Of a stretch of 64,000 nucleotides of DNA, positions 1 through 8,701 are shown piece after piece. Below the pieces are notes generated by a model, which was not told where the DNA came from, made no database searches, and saw only the letters and a program-made list of their open reading frames with translations. The stretch covers positions 1,302,001-1,366,000 of the forward strand of contig NZ_MUNT01000001.1 of NCBI RefSeq assembly GCF_002001175.1, in the 5' to 3' direction. Both the position numbers and the translations under genes were made by a program. Position 1 is the first letter of the stretch; every line of letters begins with the position of its first letter. The stretch is from Rhodanobacter sp. C03 (GTDB lineage: Bacteria > Pseudomonadota > Gammaproteobacteria > Xanthomonadales > Rhodanobacteraceae).

Positions 1-683
1 CGCCGGCCATCGCTGGGCGCCGTGCCAGGCTCGCAGACTCGCACCAGATCCTGCAGCGCCGGCATGGCCAGCGCTGCGACCATGCTCATCGCCTGCATCT
101 GCCGTTGCGACTCGGGTGTGTTGGCCTGATCCGCCGGATCGCCTGGCGGGGTGGGGACACGATTCAATCCGGCGATGAAGCGTCGTCCGAGAGACGCAAA
201 ATAGACATTGAAATGGGTGGAGCGCGCCATGTTCGCGAGGGCTTCGTCGATGCGTGCCTGATCCGCGTGAGTGGAGGCGTCATGCAACGCGGCCATCCAC
301 ACATCGCCATTGTGCGGATCGATGCCGCGCACGCGGGTCTCCCGACTCAGCACCTCGCAACCGGGCTGTGTACTGCACTGGATCACATCAAGCAGCCCGA
401 TATCCGCGGCCTGGGGTGCGACGACGGTAGCGCGGTCCAGCAGGCCCAGCGATTTTTCCGCACCATTCGAAAGATCCTGCGCAAGCCCGGCAGCGGTGAC
501 CAGAGCATCGGCATCCGGCTGCGCCGCGAGTGTTTCAACGGCGCCGATCCGCCACGTGGTTGAGGATGCAGCGGAGTCTGGCGCAGAGCCAGTCTGGCTT
601 GCTGTGGTGCCGGCGATGGCGAGCGAGCTTGCCAGCAGACCGGCAACAAGAGTTGTTCCGGAGATTATCCATGGGTAACGCAT
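1..683 (-). CDS. Secreted hypothetical protein (3' end outside window)
   Basis: An open minus-strand frame runs from an ATG at 683 off the left edge, at least 227 residues. The N-terminus (MRYPWIISGTTLVAGLLASS, then a SLAIAG cleavage region) is a typical Sec signal peptide, so the product is probably periplasmic or outer-membrane associated. The mature part is rich in Ala, Asp and Gln, has two cysteines close together (QCSTQPGCEV) and helical stretches that could be TPR-like, but no family is recognised. Codon use matches its neighbours. It is transcribed divergently from the 2H phosphoesterase gene, with the shared control region at about 684-890. The C-terminus is not visible. Confidence 0.7.
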   Translation of the reverse strand, partial: MRYPWIISGTTLVAGLLASSLAIAGTTASQTGSAPDSAASSTTWRIGAVETLAAQPDADALVTAAGLAQDLSNGAEKSLGLLDRATVVAPQAADIGLLDVIQCSTQPGCEVLSRETRVRGIDPHNGDVWMAALHDASTHADQARIDEALANMARSTHFNVYFASLGRRFIAGLNRVPTPPGDPADQANTPESQRQMQAMSMVAALAMPALQDLVRVCEPGTAPSDGR

Positions 684-891
684 CGCGCGATCCTCACATT
701 CTTCGGGAAATCCAGTGTAGCCACCAAAGACTGGTCGAAGTGCGGCACGCACCGCTGCTGCCCCAGGGGCGCCCTGCTTGGCGCCTGATCCGGTACGGCG
801 CGCCCACGCCTGTAGCGGCGCTAGACTGTGGCAGGCTGGCCCGGTATGGCGACGTGGCAAATATTGTCGCCGCACACAGGCCGCCGTCAGC

Positions 892-1572
892 GTGTTTGCC
901 GCGGAGGCCCAGCTCATTCCAATCCCATCGATCCAACGTGAACCAACAGACGGCATCAGCTTCTTCTTTGCCGTGCTGCCGGACGAGCAGGCTCGTTCGG
1001 GGCTCGCTGGCGTCAGCGAGCGTTTCCGCAAATCAGCGCGGATGATCGGCACACCGGTGGGTGCCCACAGCTACCATCTGACGCTTTGTCCCATGGGTCG
1101 ACCGGAGCGGATGTTGCCATCGCTGGAAGCCGCCTTGCTGGCTGCCGCCGGTACGGTACGGGCCAGTACATTCGACGTCACGCTGGATTCGGCCATGCGC
1201 TTCAGCGCCAAGGACGGCCGCTTCCCGTTTGTACTGTGCACGGACAGTGTCAGCGGCGCGTCGGTATTGAAGCTGCGCTGGGCCATCGCCGATGCGCAGC
1301 GCCGCATTGGGCTGTCGGTGAGTGGCGTCTCCAGCTACCTGCCGCATGTCGCGTTGCTGCATGGTCATGCGATCGACGCGATGCAGGAATCCATCACACC
1401 GATCTGCTGGACGGTGCGTGAGTTTGTGCTGATCCGCAGCTTCTTCGGCCAGGGCCACCAGGAGGTGGTCGCGCGCTGGCCGCTGGAGCCGTCGGTCGCT
1501 GCCCGGCGCCTTGGCGTGCTCGACCTTGCCGACCTGCCGGATCTGGGCGAACTACCTGCCGAAGACGAATGA
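892..1572 (+). CDS. 2'-5' RNA ligase family protein (2H phosphoesterase)
   Basis: The protein has the two-histidine layout of the LigT/ThpR superfamily, which acts on 2',3'-cyclic or 2',5' phosphodiester bonds in RNA: ISFFFAVLPDEQ near the start, YHLTLCPMG as motif 1 and PHVALLHG as motif 2. In motif 2 the usual Thr of HxTx is Ala, so activity may be altered. The end motif VREFVLIRS...Y/EVVARWPL resembles the second 2H gene at 18344. A GTG at 892 is taken as start because homology begins about 17 codons later; the frame stays open upstream to an ATG at 778, so the start is uncertain. Its last 21 bases overlap the convergent GGDEF-EAL gene. Confidence 0.75.
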   Translation: MFAAEAQLIPIPSIQREPTDGISFFFAVLPDEQARSGLAGVSERFRKSARMIGTPVGAHSYHLTLCPMGRPERMLPSLEAALLAAAGTVRASTFDVTLDSAMRFSAKDGRFPFVLCTDSVSGASVLKLRWAIADAQRRIGLSVSGVSSYLPHVALLHGHAIDAMQESITPICWTVREFVLIRSFFGQGHQEVVARWPLEPSVAARRLGVLDLADLPDLGELPAEDE

Positions 1573-3645
1573 TCTGTCGGCGTGCTGCGCGAGCCAGCTG
1601 CGGAATGCTGGTGCTGGCAGCGGATGACTTACCAGGTAGCCTTGGATGGCGTCGCAACCCAGTGCGGCAAGTGCATCCCGTTGCTCCTCGGTTTCGACGC
1701 CTTCGGCGACCACGAACAGCTTGAGGTGGTGCGCGATGGCGATCATGGCCTCGATGAACCGGTCGGGCGAACCGGCGTGCAGTACCTCGATGAACGTGCG
1801 ATCGATCTTGAGTTCGCGCACTGGAAGTTTTTTCAGGCTTTCCAGCGAGGTATAGCCGGAGCCGAAATCGTCCAGTGAGAACTGGAACCCGGCGGCATCC
1901 AGTTCGCGAATCTTGCTGGCCGCATCGTCCAGGTCGTGCAGGAAGGCGTTCTCGGTGATCTCCAGAGTGATGCGGCGCGGATCGACCCGCGTCGATGCCA
2001 CCGTTTCCTGCAGCGTGCGCACGAAGTCTTGGGCGAACAGTTGCCACGGACTGACGTTGATCGAGATGCGGGCCTGGGCATCTGCGGTTGGCCATGCTTC
2101 CAGCTCAAGGCAGGCCTGATGCAGGACGTCGCGTCCGATGCGATGGATCAGGCCGGTCTCCTCGGCGATCGGAATGAATTCGCCCGGCTCGATCAGACCA
2201 TGTTCCGGGTGTCGCCAGCGCAGCAGTGCCTCGGCGCCGATGAAGCGCCCCTGCATGTCGAGCTGGGGATGGTAATGCAGTTCGAATTCGCCGCGGTCGA
2301 GAGCAAGCCGGAGGCCCTTTTCCAGCAACAGGCGTCGATCGGCCTGCGCCTGCATCCCGCTCTCGAATACCACCGCGGTGTGCCGCCCGGCAGCCTTGGC
2401 GCGGTATAGCGCCATGTCGACCTGACGCAGCACGTGGTCGACATCCTGGGCCGTGCCAGGCAGTGGCGTGATGCCGGCGCTCACACCGACGACCAGGTCA
2501 TGGTTGCCGATACGCAGCGGCACGGCGAGCCGCGCCGTGATCTCGCGTGCGATGCGCAGGGCTGCATGAGCGGGTGGTTCGCCGGTGCCACCCAGTGGCT
2601 GCAGGTGCAGAGCGAACTCGTCGCCACCGAAACGGGCGAGGCAGGCATCGGCGGGGGCGGCTTCGCCGATGCGCGCGGCGACTCCTTTCAGCAGCTCGTC
2701 GCCCACGTCATGGCCGAGCGCTTCGTTGATGGTCTTGAAGTGATCGAGATCGAACAGGATAAGCGCGCCGTCTACCTGTTCCGTGGCGGCAAGTGCATGC
2801 TGCAGACGCTCGTGCATGTAGTGGCGATTCGGCAGGTGGGTCAGTTGATCATGATAGGCAAGGTGTCGCAGGTCCGCCTCGACGCCCTCCCGCCGCTGGG
2901 TTTCGCTGCGCAGTTCGCTGAGGCTGATCCCCAGTGCACGGGTTCGTTGCAGCAGCTCACGTCGGAGTACGCCACTCATCAGCAGTACCAGCACCAGGAA
3001 CGCCAGTGAGTCGAAGGTCAACCCACGTCCGCCGGCGTGATTGACTGTTTCGGCATGCACCGACGCGGCGGCCTGCACGATCAGGTACAGCGTGAGCGAC
3101 CAGACACGCGCACCACGGCCCCGGCGCCACAGCATGATGCAGCAGCACACCGCCCACAGGTAGCTGACATCCACCGCGGCGTAGTAGATGCCGGTAAGCA
3201 GGGGTGATTCGGTGCCGGCAAAGTGCTGCACGCTCTCGCCCCAGGGCAGCAGCAACGGCGAGCGTGGGGTGATGCTGGTGTATAGAAGGCTATACGGCGA
3301 ATCCAGGTTGATCACCAGCAGGGGGCCAAATACAAGCACGGCCAGCGTCACCCAGCGCCGCCAGTGCGCGAGATCCGTGTACAGACCGAAGAACCAGATA
3401 CCAGCCGGATAGATCAGGCAGGCGAAGGTGATCTGCGCGCGCATCAGCGCGCACGCCGTCGACAAGGTATCGGTCTGGTAGAGCGCTGCGGTCAGCGCCA
3501 GGTAGATCGAGAGCAGCAGGCTGAGGCAACCGAACGCGAGATACACACGGCCCTGACCACGCGAAGATCCCGCGAGCGTGGCGTGGATGCCGGCGAAGAA
3601 ACAGATGCCGCAGGCAATCAGCAGGCTGGATACATACAGAGTCAA
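1552..3645 (-). CDS. Membrane GGDEF-EAL protein (c-di-GMP turnover)
   Basis: A 697-residue protein. Residues 1-225 hold about seven hydrophobic segments, a likely membrane sensor; a short linker follows; GGDEF domain about 255-425; EAL domain about 440-690. The cyclase signature RFGGDEF (338-344) is intact, but the inhibitory RxxD site five residues upstream is absent (ADAC). In the EAL domain the key motifs are present: EALLRW (472-477), NVSPWQ, EITEN, DDFGSGYTSL, EGVETEEQ and QGYLVSHPLP. It therefore looks competent for phosphodiesterase activity, with cyclase activity possible and not product-inhibited. It is monocistronic and converges on the 2H gene with overlapping 3' ends. The signal sensed by the membrane domain is unknown. 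Confidence 0.93.
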   Translation of the reverse strand: MTLYVSSLLIACGICFFAGIHATLAGSSRGQGRVYLAFGCLSLLLSIYLALTAALYQTDTLSTACALMRAQITFACLIYPAGIWFFGLYTDLAHWRRWVTLAVLVFGPLLVINLDSPYSLLYTSITPRSPLLLPWGESVQHFAGTESPLLTGIYYAAVDVSYLWAVCCCIMLWRRGRGARVWSLTLYLIVQAAASVHAETVNHAGGRGLTFDSLAFLVLVLLMSGVLRRELLQRTRALGISLSELRSETQRREGVEADLRHLAYHDQLTHLPNRHYMHERLQHALAATEQVDGALILFDLDHFKTINEALGHDVGDELLKGVAARIGEAAPADACLARFGGDEFALHLQPLGGTGEPPAHAALRIAREITARLAVPLRIGNHDLVVGVSAGITPLPGTAQDVDHVLRQVDMALYRAKAAGRHTAVVFESGMQAQADRRLLLEKGLRLALDRGEFELHYHPQLDMQGRFIGAEALLRWRHPEHGLIEPGEFIPIAEETGLIHRIGRDVLHQACLELEAWPTADAQARISINVSPWQLFAQDFVRTLQETVASTRVDPRRITLEITENAFLHDLDDAASKIRELDAAGFQFSLDDFGSGYTSLESLKKLPVRELKIDRTFIEVLHAGSPDRFIEAMIAIAHHLKLFVVAEGVETEEQRDALAALGCDAIQGYLVSHPLPAPAFRSWLAQHADRSFVFGR

Positions 3646-3817
3646 GCGGCCACCGTTGGATTCCCCTGTGTGCCGCCGTCCAGCGGCGGTCCCCGGTTCG
3701 TGATGTTACGCCTCAGCCGATGGCTGCGGCCATCGGCCGGTCACGTTTCGGATGGCAGCCCAGTGCAGGCGATGATCTATATACTCGCAGCCCCGGAGTG
3801 CCCTGATAGATCGAGCC

Positions 3818-4156
3818 ATGTCCGATATCCCCGCCTGCCCGCTGTGCGCGATGGAAAACACCTATCCCGACGGCGACAGCTACGTGTGTGCCGACTGCGG
3901 CCACGAGTGGCCGATCGCGGCGGCTGCAGGTGAGGAAGGCCTGCTGGTGAAAGACGTTAACGGCAACCCTCTCCGCAGTGGCGACACGGTGACGGTGATC
4001 AAGGATCTGAAGGTGAAGGGCTCGTCGATTCCCCTGAAGCAGGGCAGCGTGATCCGGAACATCCGCCTGGTCGAAGGCGACAGCGAGCACATCGAAGGCA
4101 ACTCGGACAAGATCAAGGGTCTGGTGCTGAAGGTCTGTTTCCTGAAGAAGGCTTGA
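3818..4156 (+). CDS. yjdM: Zinc-ribbon protein YjdM/PhnA
   Basis: A 112-residue protein, the usual length for the family once named alkylphosphonate utilisation protein PhnA. An N-terminal zinc ribbon has two Cys pairs (CPLC at 8-11, CADC at 24-27) with the sequence PACPLC...YVCADCGHEW. The C-terminal SH3-like part has the family motif KDVNGNPLRSGDTVTVIKDL and ends GLVLKVCFLKK. Despite the old name there is no phosphonate gene nearby; the family function is not settled. It stands alone, divergent from the GGDEF-EAL gene, with a 172-bp upstream region. No strong Shine-Dalgarno is visible, but the start agrees with the family N-terminus. Confidence 0.93.
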   Translation: MSDIPACPLCAMENTYPDGDSYVCADCGHEWPIAAAAGEEGLLVKDVNGNPLRSGDTVTVIKDLKVKGSSIPLKQGSVIRNIRLVEGDSEHIEGNSDKIKGLVLKVCFLKKA

Positions 4157-4373
4157 TGAGAAACAGGTTGCCTGGAGTCTGCCGGGTGCGGGTTTCATCG
4201 AGTCTCGTCGGCACTGCCTGCTGCTTATCGGCCTAAATCGTTCGGCCAGTTGCCGACAGCCCCCAGGATGGGCGGAGAATCGTCTGGCTTCGGGTTATTG
4301 CCAAGAGCTTTTCCCTCTATCTCCATAGAGAAGCTTGGCGCACGGCGGCCGATGAAATCATGTAGGAGCAACG

Positions 4374-4841
4374 ATGATGAAGATGCTCGTTTACGCGATA
4401 GCGGTATTCGCGCTGCCGATCGGTACCGCCCATGCAGCAAGCACACCACCACTGCGTGAGGGCCTCTGGCAAAGCCATACTCAGGAAATATCGAGTCCTG
4501 GAAACAAAAAAACCGATAGCATTTCGGAGATCTGTCGCAATCATGCGATTGATGAACACGCGGAGTCTCTCGCCAAAAACATGAAGGGTTGCACCCCGAT
4601 CAGCGAAAATATCGAGGGCGACACGTTAACCGCGGAGATGCGTTGCGCCGTCGGCAAAACGGTTATTGACAGCAAGTCGGTGGTCACCTTTCAGGGCGAC
4701 ACGGCAGCCCATTCCGAATCGCACACCACGTACACCCCTGGCCTTGCCGGCATGACGGGAGACGTGATGATCAAGGACATGAAGTATGTCGGTAGCTGCC
4801 CGGCAGGCATGAAGCCCGGGGACGTCAGATACCCAAAGTGA
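4374..4841 (+). CDS. DUF3617 domain-containing exported protein
   Basis: A 155-residue protein with a signal peptide (MMKMLVYAIAVFALPIGTAHA). The mature part begins PPLREGLWQ, the typical opening of DUF3617 proteins (a small periplasmic family, function unknown, common in Xanthomonadales and sphingomonads). It contains four cysteines (ICRN, GCTP, RCAV, SCPAGMKPGD), likely two disulfides. The Shine-Dalgarno TAGGAG lies 6-7 bases before the ATG; a second ATG follows immediately. The gene is followed by a strong hairpin terminator at 4863-4904. Confidence 0.85.
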   Translation: MMKMLVYAIAVFALPIGTAHAASTPPLREGLWQSHTQEISSPGNKKTDSISEICRNHAIDEHAESLAKNMKGCTPISENIEGDTLTAEMRCAVGKTVIDSKSVVTFQGDTAAHSESHTTYTPGLAGMTGDVMIKDMKYVGSCPAGMKPGDVRYPK

Positions 4842-4862
4842 AGCATCCCGCCTCCGTGGGGT

Positions 4863-4904
4863 ATCAACGAAACGGGCCGGAGCAATCTGGCCCGTTTCGT
4901 TGAT
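4863..4904. terminator. Bidirectional hairpin terminator
   Basis: Perfect 16-bp inverted repeat (ATCAACGAAACGGGCC at 4863-4878 and its complement at 4889-4904) with a 10-base loop. It lies between two convergent genes, the DUF3617 gene and the YXWGXW-repeat gene, and could end both transcripts. Confidence 0.8.
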
Positions 4905-4933
4905 GCAGTCAGCCTGATCCGTACTTGAGCGGA

Positions 4934-5848
4934 TCAATGCTTCTCGTTGCGCGCGCCACGGTTGCCGCCACCACGGGCGGGCTGAGCATGTCCCTGCGGA
5001 CGTGGCTGTTGATACGAACGCGCGGCAGGGCGGTACGACGCCGATGTTGGCCGCGGGTTCCCTTGATAGCCGGCTGCGCTGCGCGTGGGGCGCGCATACG
5101 AGTTGGCACGGTTGTACGACATTCCCCGTTGAGTGCTGTTGTTTCGCGGTGCGTAGCTGGCGGAACGTTGGGTGTTGAAGGCGCCTGCGCGCGGCGTGGC
5201 GGCAATCGCCGGCATACCATGGTTGACCGAAGCGCGCATGGAGCGATTCTGGCTGGCCATGCGCGCCTGTTGCTGCTGCGCTGCCAGTGGCTGCATGTGC
5301 CGATCGCGTGTGGCGAGCTGATCCTGCGCCGTAGGCCGTGACATCAAGCCACCCCTGCCACCGTTGTAGCTGACGCGGCTGATGTTGGTGTTGTAGCCGA
5401 CGTTGCGGTTGTAGTTGAAGCGGCCATGATTCCAGTAGCCGCCGCGATAACCCACGCCGTCATAGCCGTAGCCATAGTTGATGCCGCCATAGAAGCCCAC
5501 GTGCCGTCCCCAATAGCCCCGATTGAAGACGTAGAAACCGTTGCTCCAGCCCCAATACCCAGGCGTCCACAGCGCACCGACATAGGGAGCCAGCACCCAG
5601 GTGCCCGGTACCCAGAAGTAGCCACCATCGCCGTAGGCCCAGTAGCCAGGCGTCCAGATATAACCGGCGCCGGGCATGATCGGCTGGGCGTAGATCGGCA
5701 GTGGCGGTGGGGCGATGCTGACCGAGACGAACACGCCTGCGAAAGACGAGAACGAGACCGCCATGAAGCTGGCCGCCAGCATCCACAGAGCCAATCGGCG
5801 CAGCAGGGCTGATCGCAGGGTCGGAAGACTACGCAGGTGCAGTTTCAT
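4934..5848 (-). CDS. YXWGXW repeat-containing secreted protein
   Basis: A 304-residue exported protein. A signal peptide (LRRLALWMLAASFMAVSFSSFAG) is followed by the Pro-rich VSIAPPPLPIYAQP and then aromatic repeats of the YXWGXW type (IWTPGYWAYGD, FWVPGTWV, LWTPGYWGW), then a Gly/Tyr/Asn-rich stretch, and a C-terminal half rich in Gln, Arg and Ser with low complexity. The family is widespread in beta- and gammaproteobacteria and presumed to be envelope-associated; its role is unknown. The start at 5848 is chosen because AAGGGG lies 9 bases upstream and the signal peptide begins there; the frame is open further upstream to 5944 without such support. Confidence 0.88.
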   Translation of the reverse strand: MKLHLRSLPTLRSALLRRLALWMLAASFMAVSFSSFAGVFVSVSIAPPPLPIYAQPIMPGAGYIWTPGYWAYGDGGYFWVPGTWVLAPYVGALWTPGYWGWSNGFYVFNRGYWGRHVGFYGGINYGYGYDGVGYRGGYWNHGRFNYNRNVGYNTNISRVSYNGGRGGLMSRPTAQDQLATRDRHMQPLAAQQQQARMASQNRSMRASVNHGMPAIAATPRAGAFNTQRSASYAPRNNSTQRGMSYNRANSYARPTRSAAGYQGNPRPTSASYRPAARSYQQPRPQGHAQPARGGGNRGARNEKH

Positions 5849-6127
5849 GGGAATACCCCTTGGAAGTTGACGGTACTGGGACACGATAACGGGGCAGCGC
5901 CGATTCGGAGGACGGCATGCACGGGTTGGCCGAAAGCCGTTCATACGGGAGTCGACAAGGTGTACCTCAAGTAACTTGTTCCATGAAAGTCCCGTCGCAT
6001 CAGAGTCACGCAGCGCGGTGCAACGACATGGCAGCGCGTTGAAAAAGCGGGTGCCGTGGATCGCCGTAGTTGGCTACCGCACGAACAACCGCTACAGTCC
6101 GTATTTTTCCAAATGCGAAAGATTCTC

Positions 6128-6658
6128 ATGTCGATTGGCCACCGGGTCCTCAAATTCGTCCGTCAGCTTCATCTCTACCTCGGCATATTTACCGCGCCGA
6201 TGCTGCTGTTCTTCGCGATTACCGGCGGTCTGCAGACCTTCAGCCTGCACGAGACCACCCGCGGCAGCAGTTATACGCCGCCGGCGTGGCTGGCGAGCAT
6301 GGCGCAACTGCACAAGAAGCAGACCACGGTGATGCCGGTGCGACGACCGCGATCGGCGGAAGCGGGCGCGCCGATGGCGAGTCCGGGCGAGGCGAATGCC
6401 GTTGCACCGTCCCCGGCGATCGCGGTATCGGACACGCGTGCACCGGGAGGATCGAGTCAGCCGGCTGACAATACCGGCGCAAGGCCCAAGAAAAACCTGC
6501 TGCCCATGAAGATATTCTTCGCGCTGGTATCGCTGGGCCTGCTGATCTCCACCTTGACCGGGATCTACATGGCCTGGCGCTTCAGTCGCAAACCACAGTT
6601 GGTCGGTGGCCTGTTGCTCGCTGGTATTCTCGTCCCGATCGCACTCACCCTGTTTTGA
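6128..6658 (+). CDS. PepSY-associated-type membrane protein
   Basis: A 176-residue protein. The N-terminal segment LHLYLGIFTAPMLLFFAITGGLQTF is the first membrane helix typical of PepSY-associated TM proteins (often near iron uptake or reductase genes). A periplasmic Pro/Ala-rich linker follows, then two C-terminal helices (IFFALVSLGLLISTLTGIYMAW and LLLAGILVPIALTLF). This is much shorter than full PepSY_TM proteins: only the two ends of the fold seem to be kept. Start 6128 follows GAAAG; 6113 is possible. The nearby ferric-siderophore-reductase gene fits an iron or redox role, but that is inference. Confidence 0.75.
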   Translation: MSIGHRVLKFVRQLHLYLGIFTAPMLLFFAITGGLQTFSLHETTRGSSYTPPAWLASMAQLHKKQTTVMPVRRPRSAEAGAPMASPGEANAVAPSPAIAVSDTRAPGGSSQPADNTGARPKKNLLPMKIFFALVSLGLLISTLTGIYMAWRFSRKPQLVGGLLLAGILVPIALTLF

Positions 6659-6814
6659 CGCCGGATGCCGTGATGGCGGCCTCAATGATCTGTCGAGATG
6701 GTTGCGAATGCTCGCGCGGCCACCGTGCCGATAGCATGCAGAAGCATGGGACAGGATGGCACGGCCAAGCGAGCGCAAGTGCGTGGCTATGCATGACGAG
6801 CTGAGGGCGACTCG

Positions 6815-7612
6815 CTAGTCTTCGTCGCTGTCGTCCGCGTTGGCTTTCCAGTAGCCCTTGGCCTTCATCCAGTCCTTGGGCACGCCGCGTTCTTCACTGA
6901 GCCACTGGCGCATGTTGCGGGTCCGGCGCGATTCGCTGGCAATCCAGTAGAAGGTGTCGCCGATGGGCGTGTGTAGTGCACGCAGGGCCTGCTCCAGCAA
7001 GTCGCTCTGGTCGGCTGCCGTGCCGTTGCGTTCAAGCCAGTGGATGTTGACATGGGCGCGTGAGCGGAGCGCCTGGCGATCCTCTGCATCGGGAATTTCC
7101 AACAGCACCTCGACATGGGTGCCTTCAGGCATTTCTTCCAGCCAGCGGCCGATCGCGGGCAGGGCGGTTTCATCGCCGACCAGCACATAGGTGTCGAAGT
7201 CGTCGGCGACCAGGGAAGATCCGCGCGGACCACCGGCACCAATCCGCTGACCTGGCGTGGCCTGCGCTGCCCAGGTGGCGGCGGGGCCGTCACCGTGCAG
7301 TACGAAATCGACGGTCAATTCGTGGAGTCCATCGTCATGACGGCGCGGGGTGTAATCGCGCATAGGCGAATATTCGCGATCTGGCGGAAAGGTTGGGCCG
7401 TTCGGCCCCAGCACCGGCGGCACGATTTCACCGACGCTGTTGGGAAAGAACAGTTTCACGTGGTCGTCCGGCGCGGAGCTGATAAAACCGCGCAACTCCG
7501 CGCCGCCGAAAACGATGCGCTGCATGTGCGGAGTCAGACGCTCGACGCGCAGCACGTCGAGCGTGCGAAAGACTACGGTGTGGCGAATTCTTTGATGGAT
7601 GTGGGATGTCAT
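6815..7612 (-). CDS. yqjH: Siderophore-interacting protein, YqjH-like ferric reductase
   Basis: A 265-residue FAD/NADPH-dependent ferric-siderophore reductase of the SIP/ViuB/YqjH family, which releases iron in the cytoplasm by reducing the ferric chelate. The FAD-binding motif RDYTPRR and the following FVLHGDGPAATWA are typical; LVGDETALPAIGRWL is the NAD(P)H-binding part; the C-terminus WMKAKGYWKA is the family signature. AGGAG is at good distance from the ATG at 7612 (an ATG at 7618 is also in frame). The PadR/YqjI-like gene lies 184 bp upstream on the same strand. In E. coli YqjI represses yqjH; the same partnership is very likely here, in tandem rather than divergent order. Confidence 0.92.
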   Translation of the reverse strand: MTSHIHQRIRHTVVFRTLDVLRVERLTPHMQRIVFGGAELRGFISSAPDDHVKLFFPNSVGEIVPPVLGPNGPTFPPDREYSPMRDYTPRRHDDGLHELTVDFVLHGDGPAATWAAQATPGQRIGAGGPRGSSLVADDFDTYVLVGDETALPAIGRWLEEMPEGTHVEVLLEIPDAEDRQALRSRAHVNIHWLERNGTAADQSDLLEQALRALHTPIGDTFYWIASESRRTRNMRQWLSEERGVPKDWMKAKGYWKANADDSDED

Positions 7613-7796
7613 CGGCATGATCTCCTGGGATCTGGGACAGGTGCCGGCTACAGGCTGAGCACGATCCGCGCATGGCGAATGGGCGAGCGGTGGCGGTGGC
7701 CGTTGTTGCTGTGGGTATGCAGCGATGTCAGGCGAGTCGATAACCGAAGCGTTCGGCTATCGACTGCATCAGGTGACGGTGGGATCGCCGCCTGTT

Positions 7797-8462
7797 TCAA
7801 TCACGGCGTTCACCGCTGGCGATGGCGCTGGCGGCGCGATCCAGGATGTCGGCTATGCGCTTTGCCTCGTCCTTGTTCCAGTCGCTGCCACGCATCAGCA
7901 AGGCATGCTTGAGCGCATGCATCGCCTTGCGCACGCTCATCGGCGCGGCCATCTTTGCCGCCATCCTGGCGCTGTGCTCGGTGCGCGCGGTGACCGCATC
8001 CACCGCTTCGCGGTTCTCGTCCAGGTAAGTGCGGCCAGCAGCCGTGATTGCGTATAGCTTGCGGCCGCCTTGTTCATTGGTCACTTCGGCGTAGCCGAGT
8101 TCTTCCAGCATGGTGAGGGTGGGGTAGATCGCGCCGGGGCTGGGCGAGTACTGGCCGTGGAACATGTCCTCGATGATGCGGATCAGTTCGTAGCCGTGGC
8201 GCGGCTGCTGTTCGATGAGAGCCAGCAGCAGCAGCTTGAGGTCGCCGTGGCCGAACATGCGGCCACCGCCGCGCCGGCCACCACCGCCGCGCATTTCGTT
8301 CCAGTCGGCGAAGAAATCGCCGCCGCCGTGGCGACCACCGAAGGGGCCGGCATGGCGTTCGTGATGCTCGTGGGCATCCGGGCCTTCGCCGTGTCCGAAG
8401 GCGTGGCCGTGATGGTGATGGTGCTGATGAAAAGCGTTGAAAAGCATCTGGCGCATGCGCAT
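7797..8462 (-). CDS. yqjI: PadR-family regulator, YqjI-like (His-rich N-terminus)
   Basis: A 221-residue protein. Residues 1-60 are strongly His/Gly-rich (HQHHHHHGHAFGHGEG, HEHHERHAG), as in the nickel-responsive repressor YqjI; then a PadR winged-helix domain (LKLLLLALIEQQPRHGYELI, SPSPGAIYPTLTMLEELGYAEV, GRKLYAITAAGRTYL) and a helical C-terminus. In E. coli YqjI binds Ni and loses affinity for its operator, linking nickel excess to iron metabolism through yqjH. The start at 8462 puts the operator repeats at 8472-8516 directly upstream; a second ATG lies two codons later. Confidence 0.9.
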   Translation of the reverse strand: MRMRQMLFNAFHQHHHHHGHAFGHGEGPDAHEHHERHAGPFGGRHGGGDFFADWNEMRGGGGRRGGGRMFGHGDLKLLLLALIEQQPRHGYELIRIIEDMFHGQYSPSPGAIYPTLTMLEELGYAEVTNEQGGRKLYAITAAGRTYLDENREAVDAVTARTEHSARMAAKMAAPMSVRKAMHALKHALLMRGSDWNKDEAKRIADILDRAASAIASGERRD

Positions 8463-8471
8463 GAGGTATTC

Positions 8472-8516
8472 CGATATATCGTGAGAGTGATGTAAAGATA
8501 TATCGTAAGAATATCT
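8472..8516 (-). promoter_or_regulatory. Putative YqjI operator/promoter: three GATATATC-type repeats
   Basis: Three related sites precede yqjI: the perfect palindrome CGATATATCG at 8472-8481, AGATATATCG at 8496-8505 (24 bp away) and AGATATTCT (minus strand) at 8508-8516. The minus-strand promoter can be read as TTGCTT, 17 bp, TATCTT, so the sites overlap the -10 region and the start of the transcript. This fits autorepression by the PadR-type protein. The binding itself is inferred. Confidence 0.65.
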
Positions 8517-8701
8517 AAAGCAATACGTGGGCTGCCGGAGAACGATGGCCTGCGACATGAAGCAGCTTTCGGTATCTACGGCCCTAACGGGGTGCATACG
8601 GTTCAGGAAGCGCAAGCGGACTTGGGGAGCAGGACTCCCTCACCAGGGTATGTGCGGGCGGGTCAGTTCTGTGACCGGTCCAGGCCGAACCGGGCTACGC
8701 C

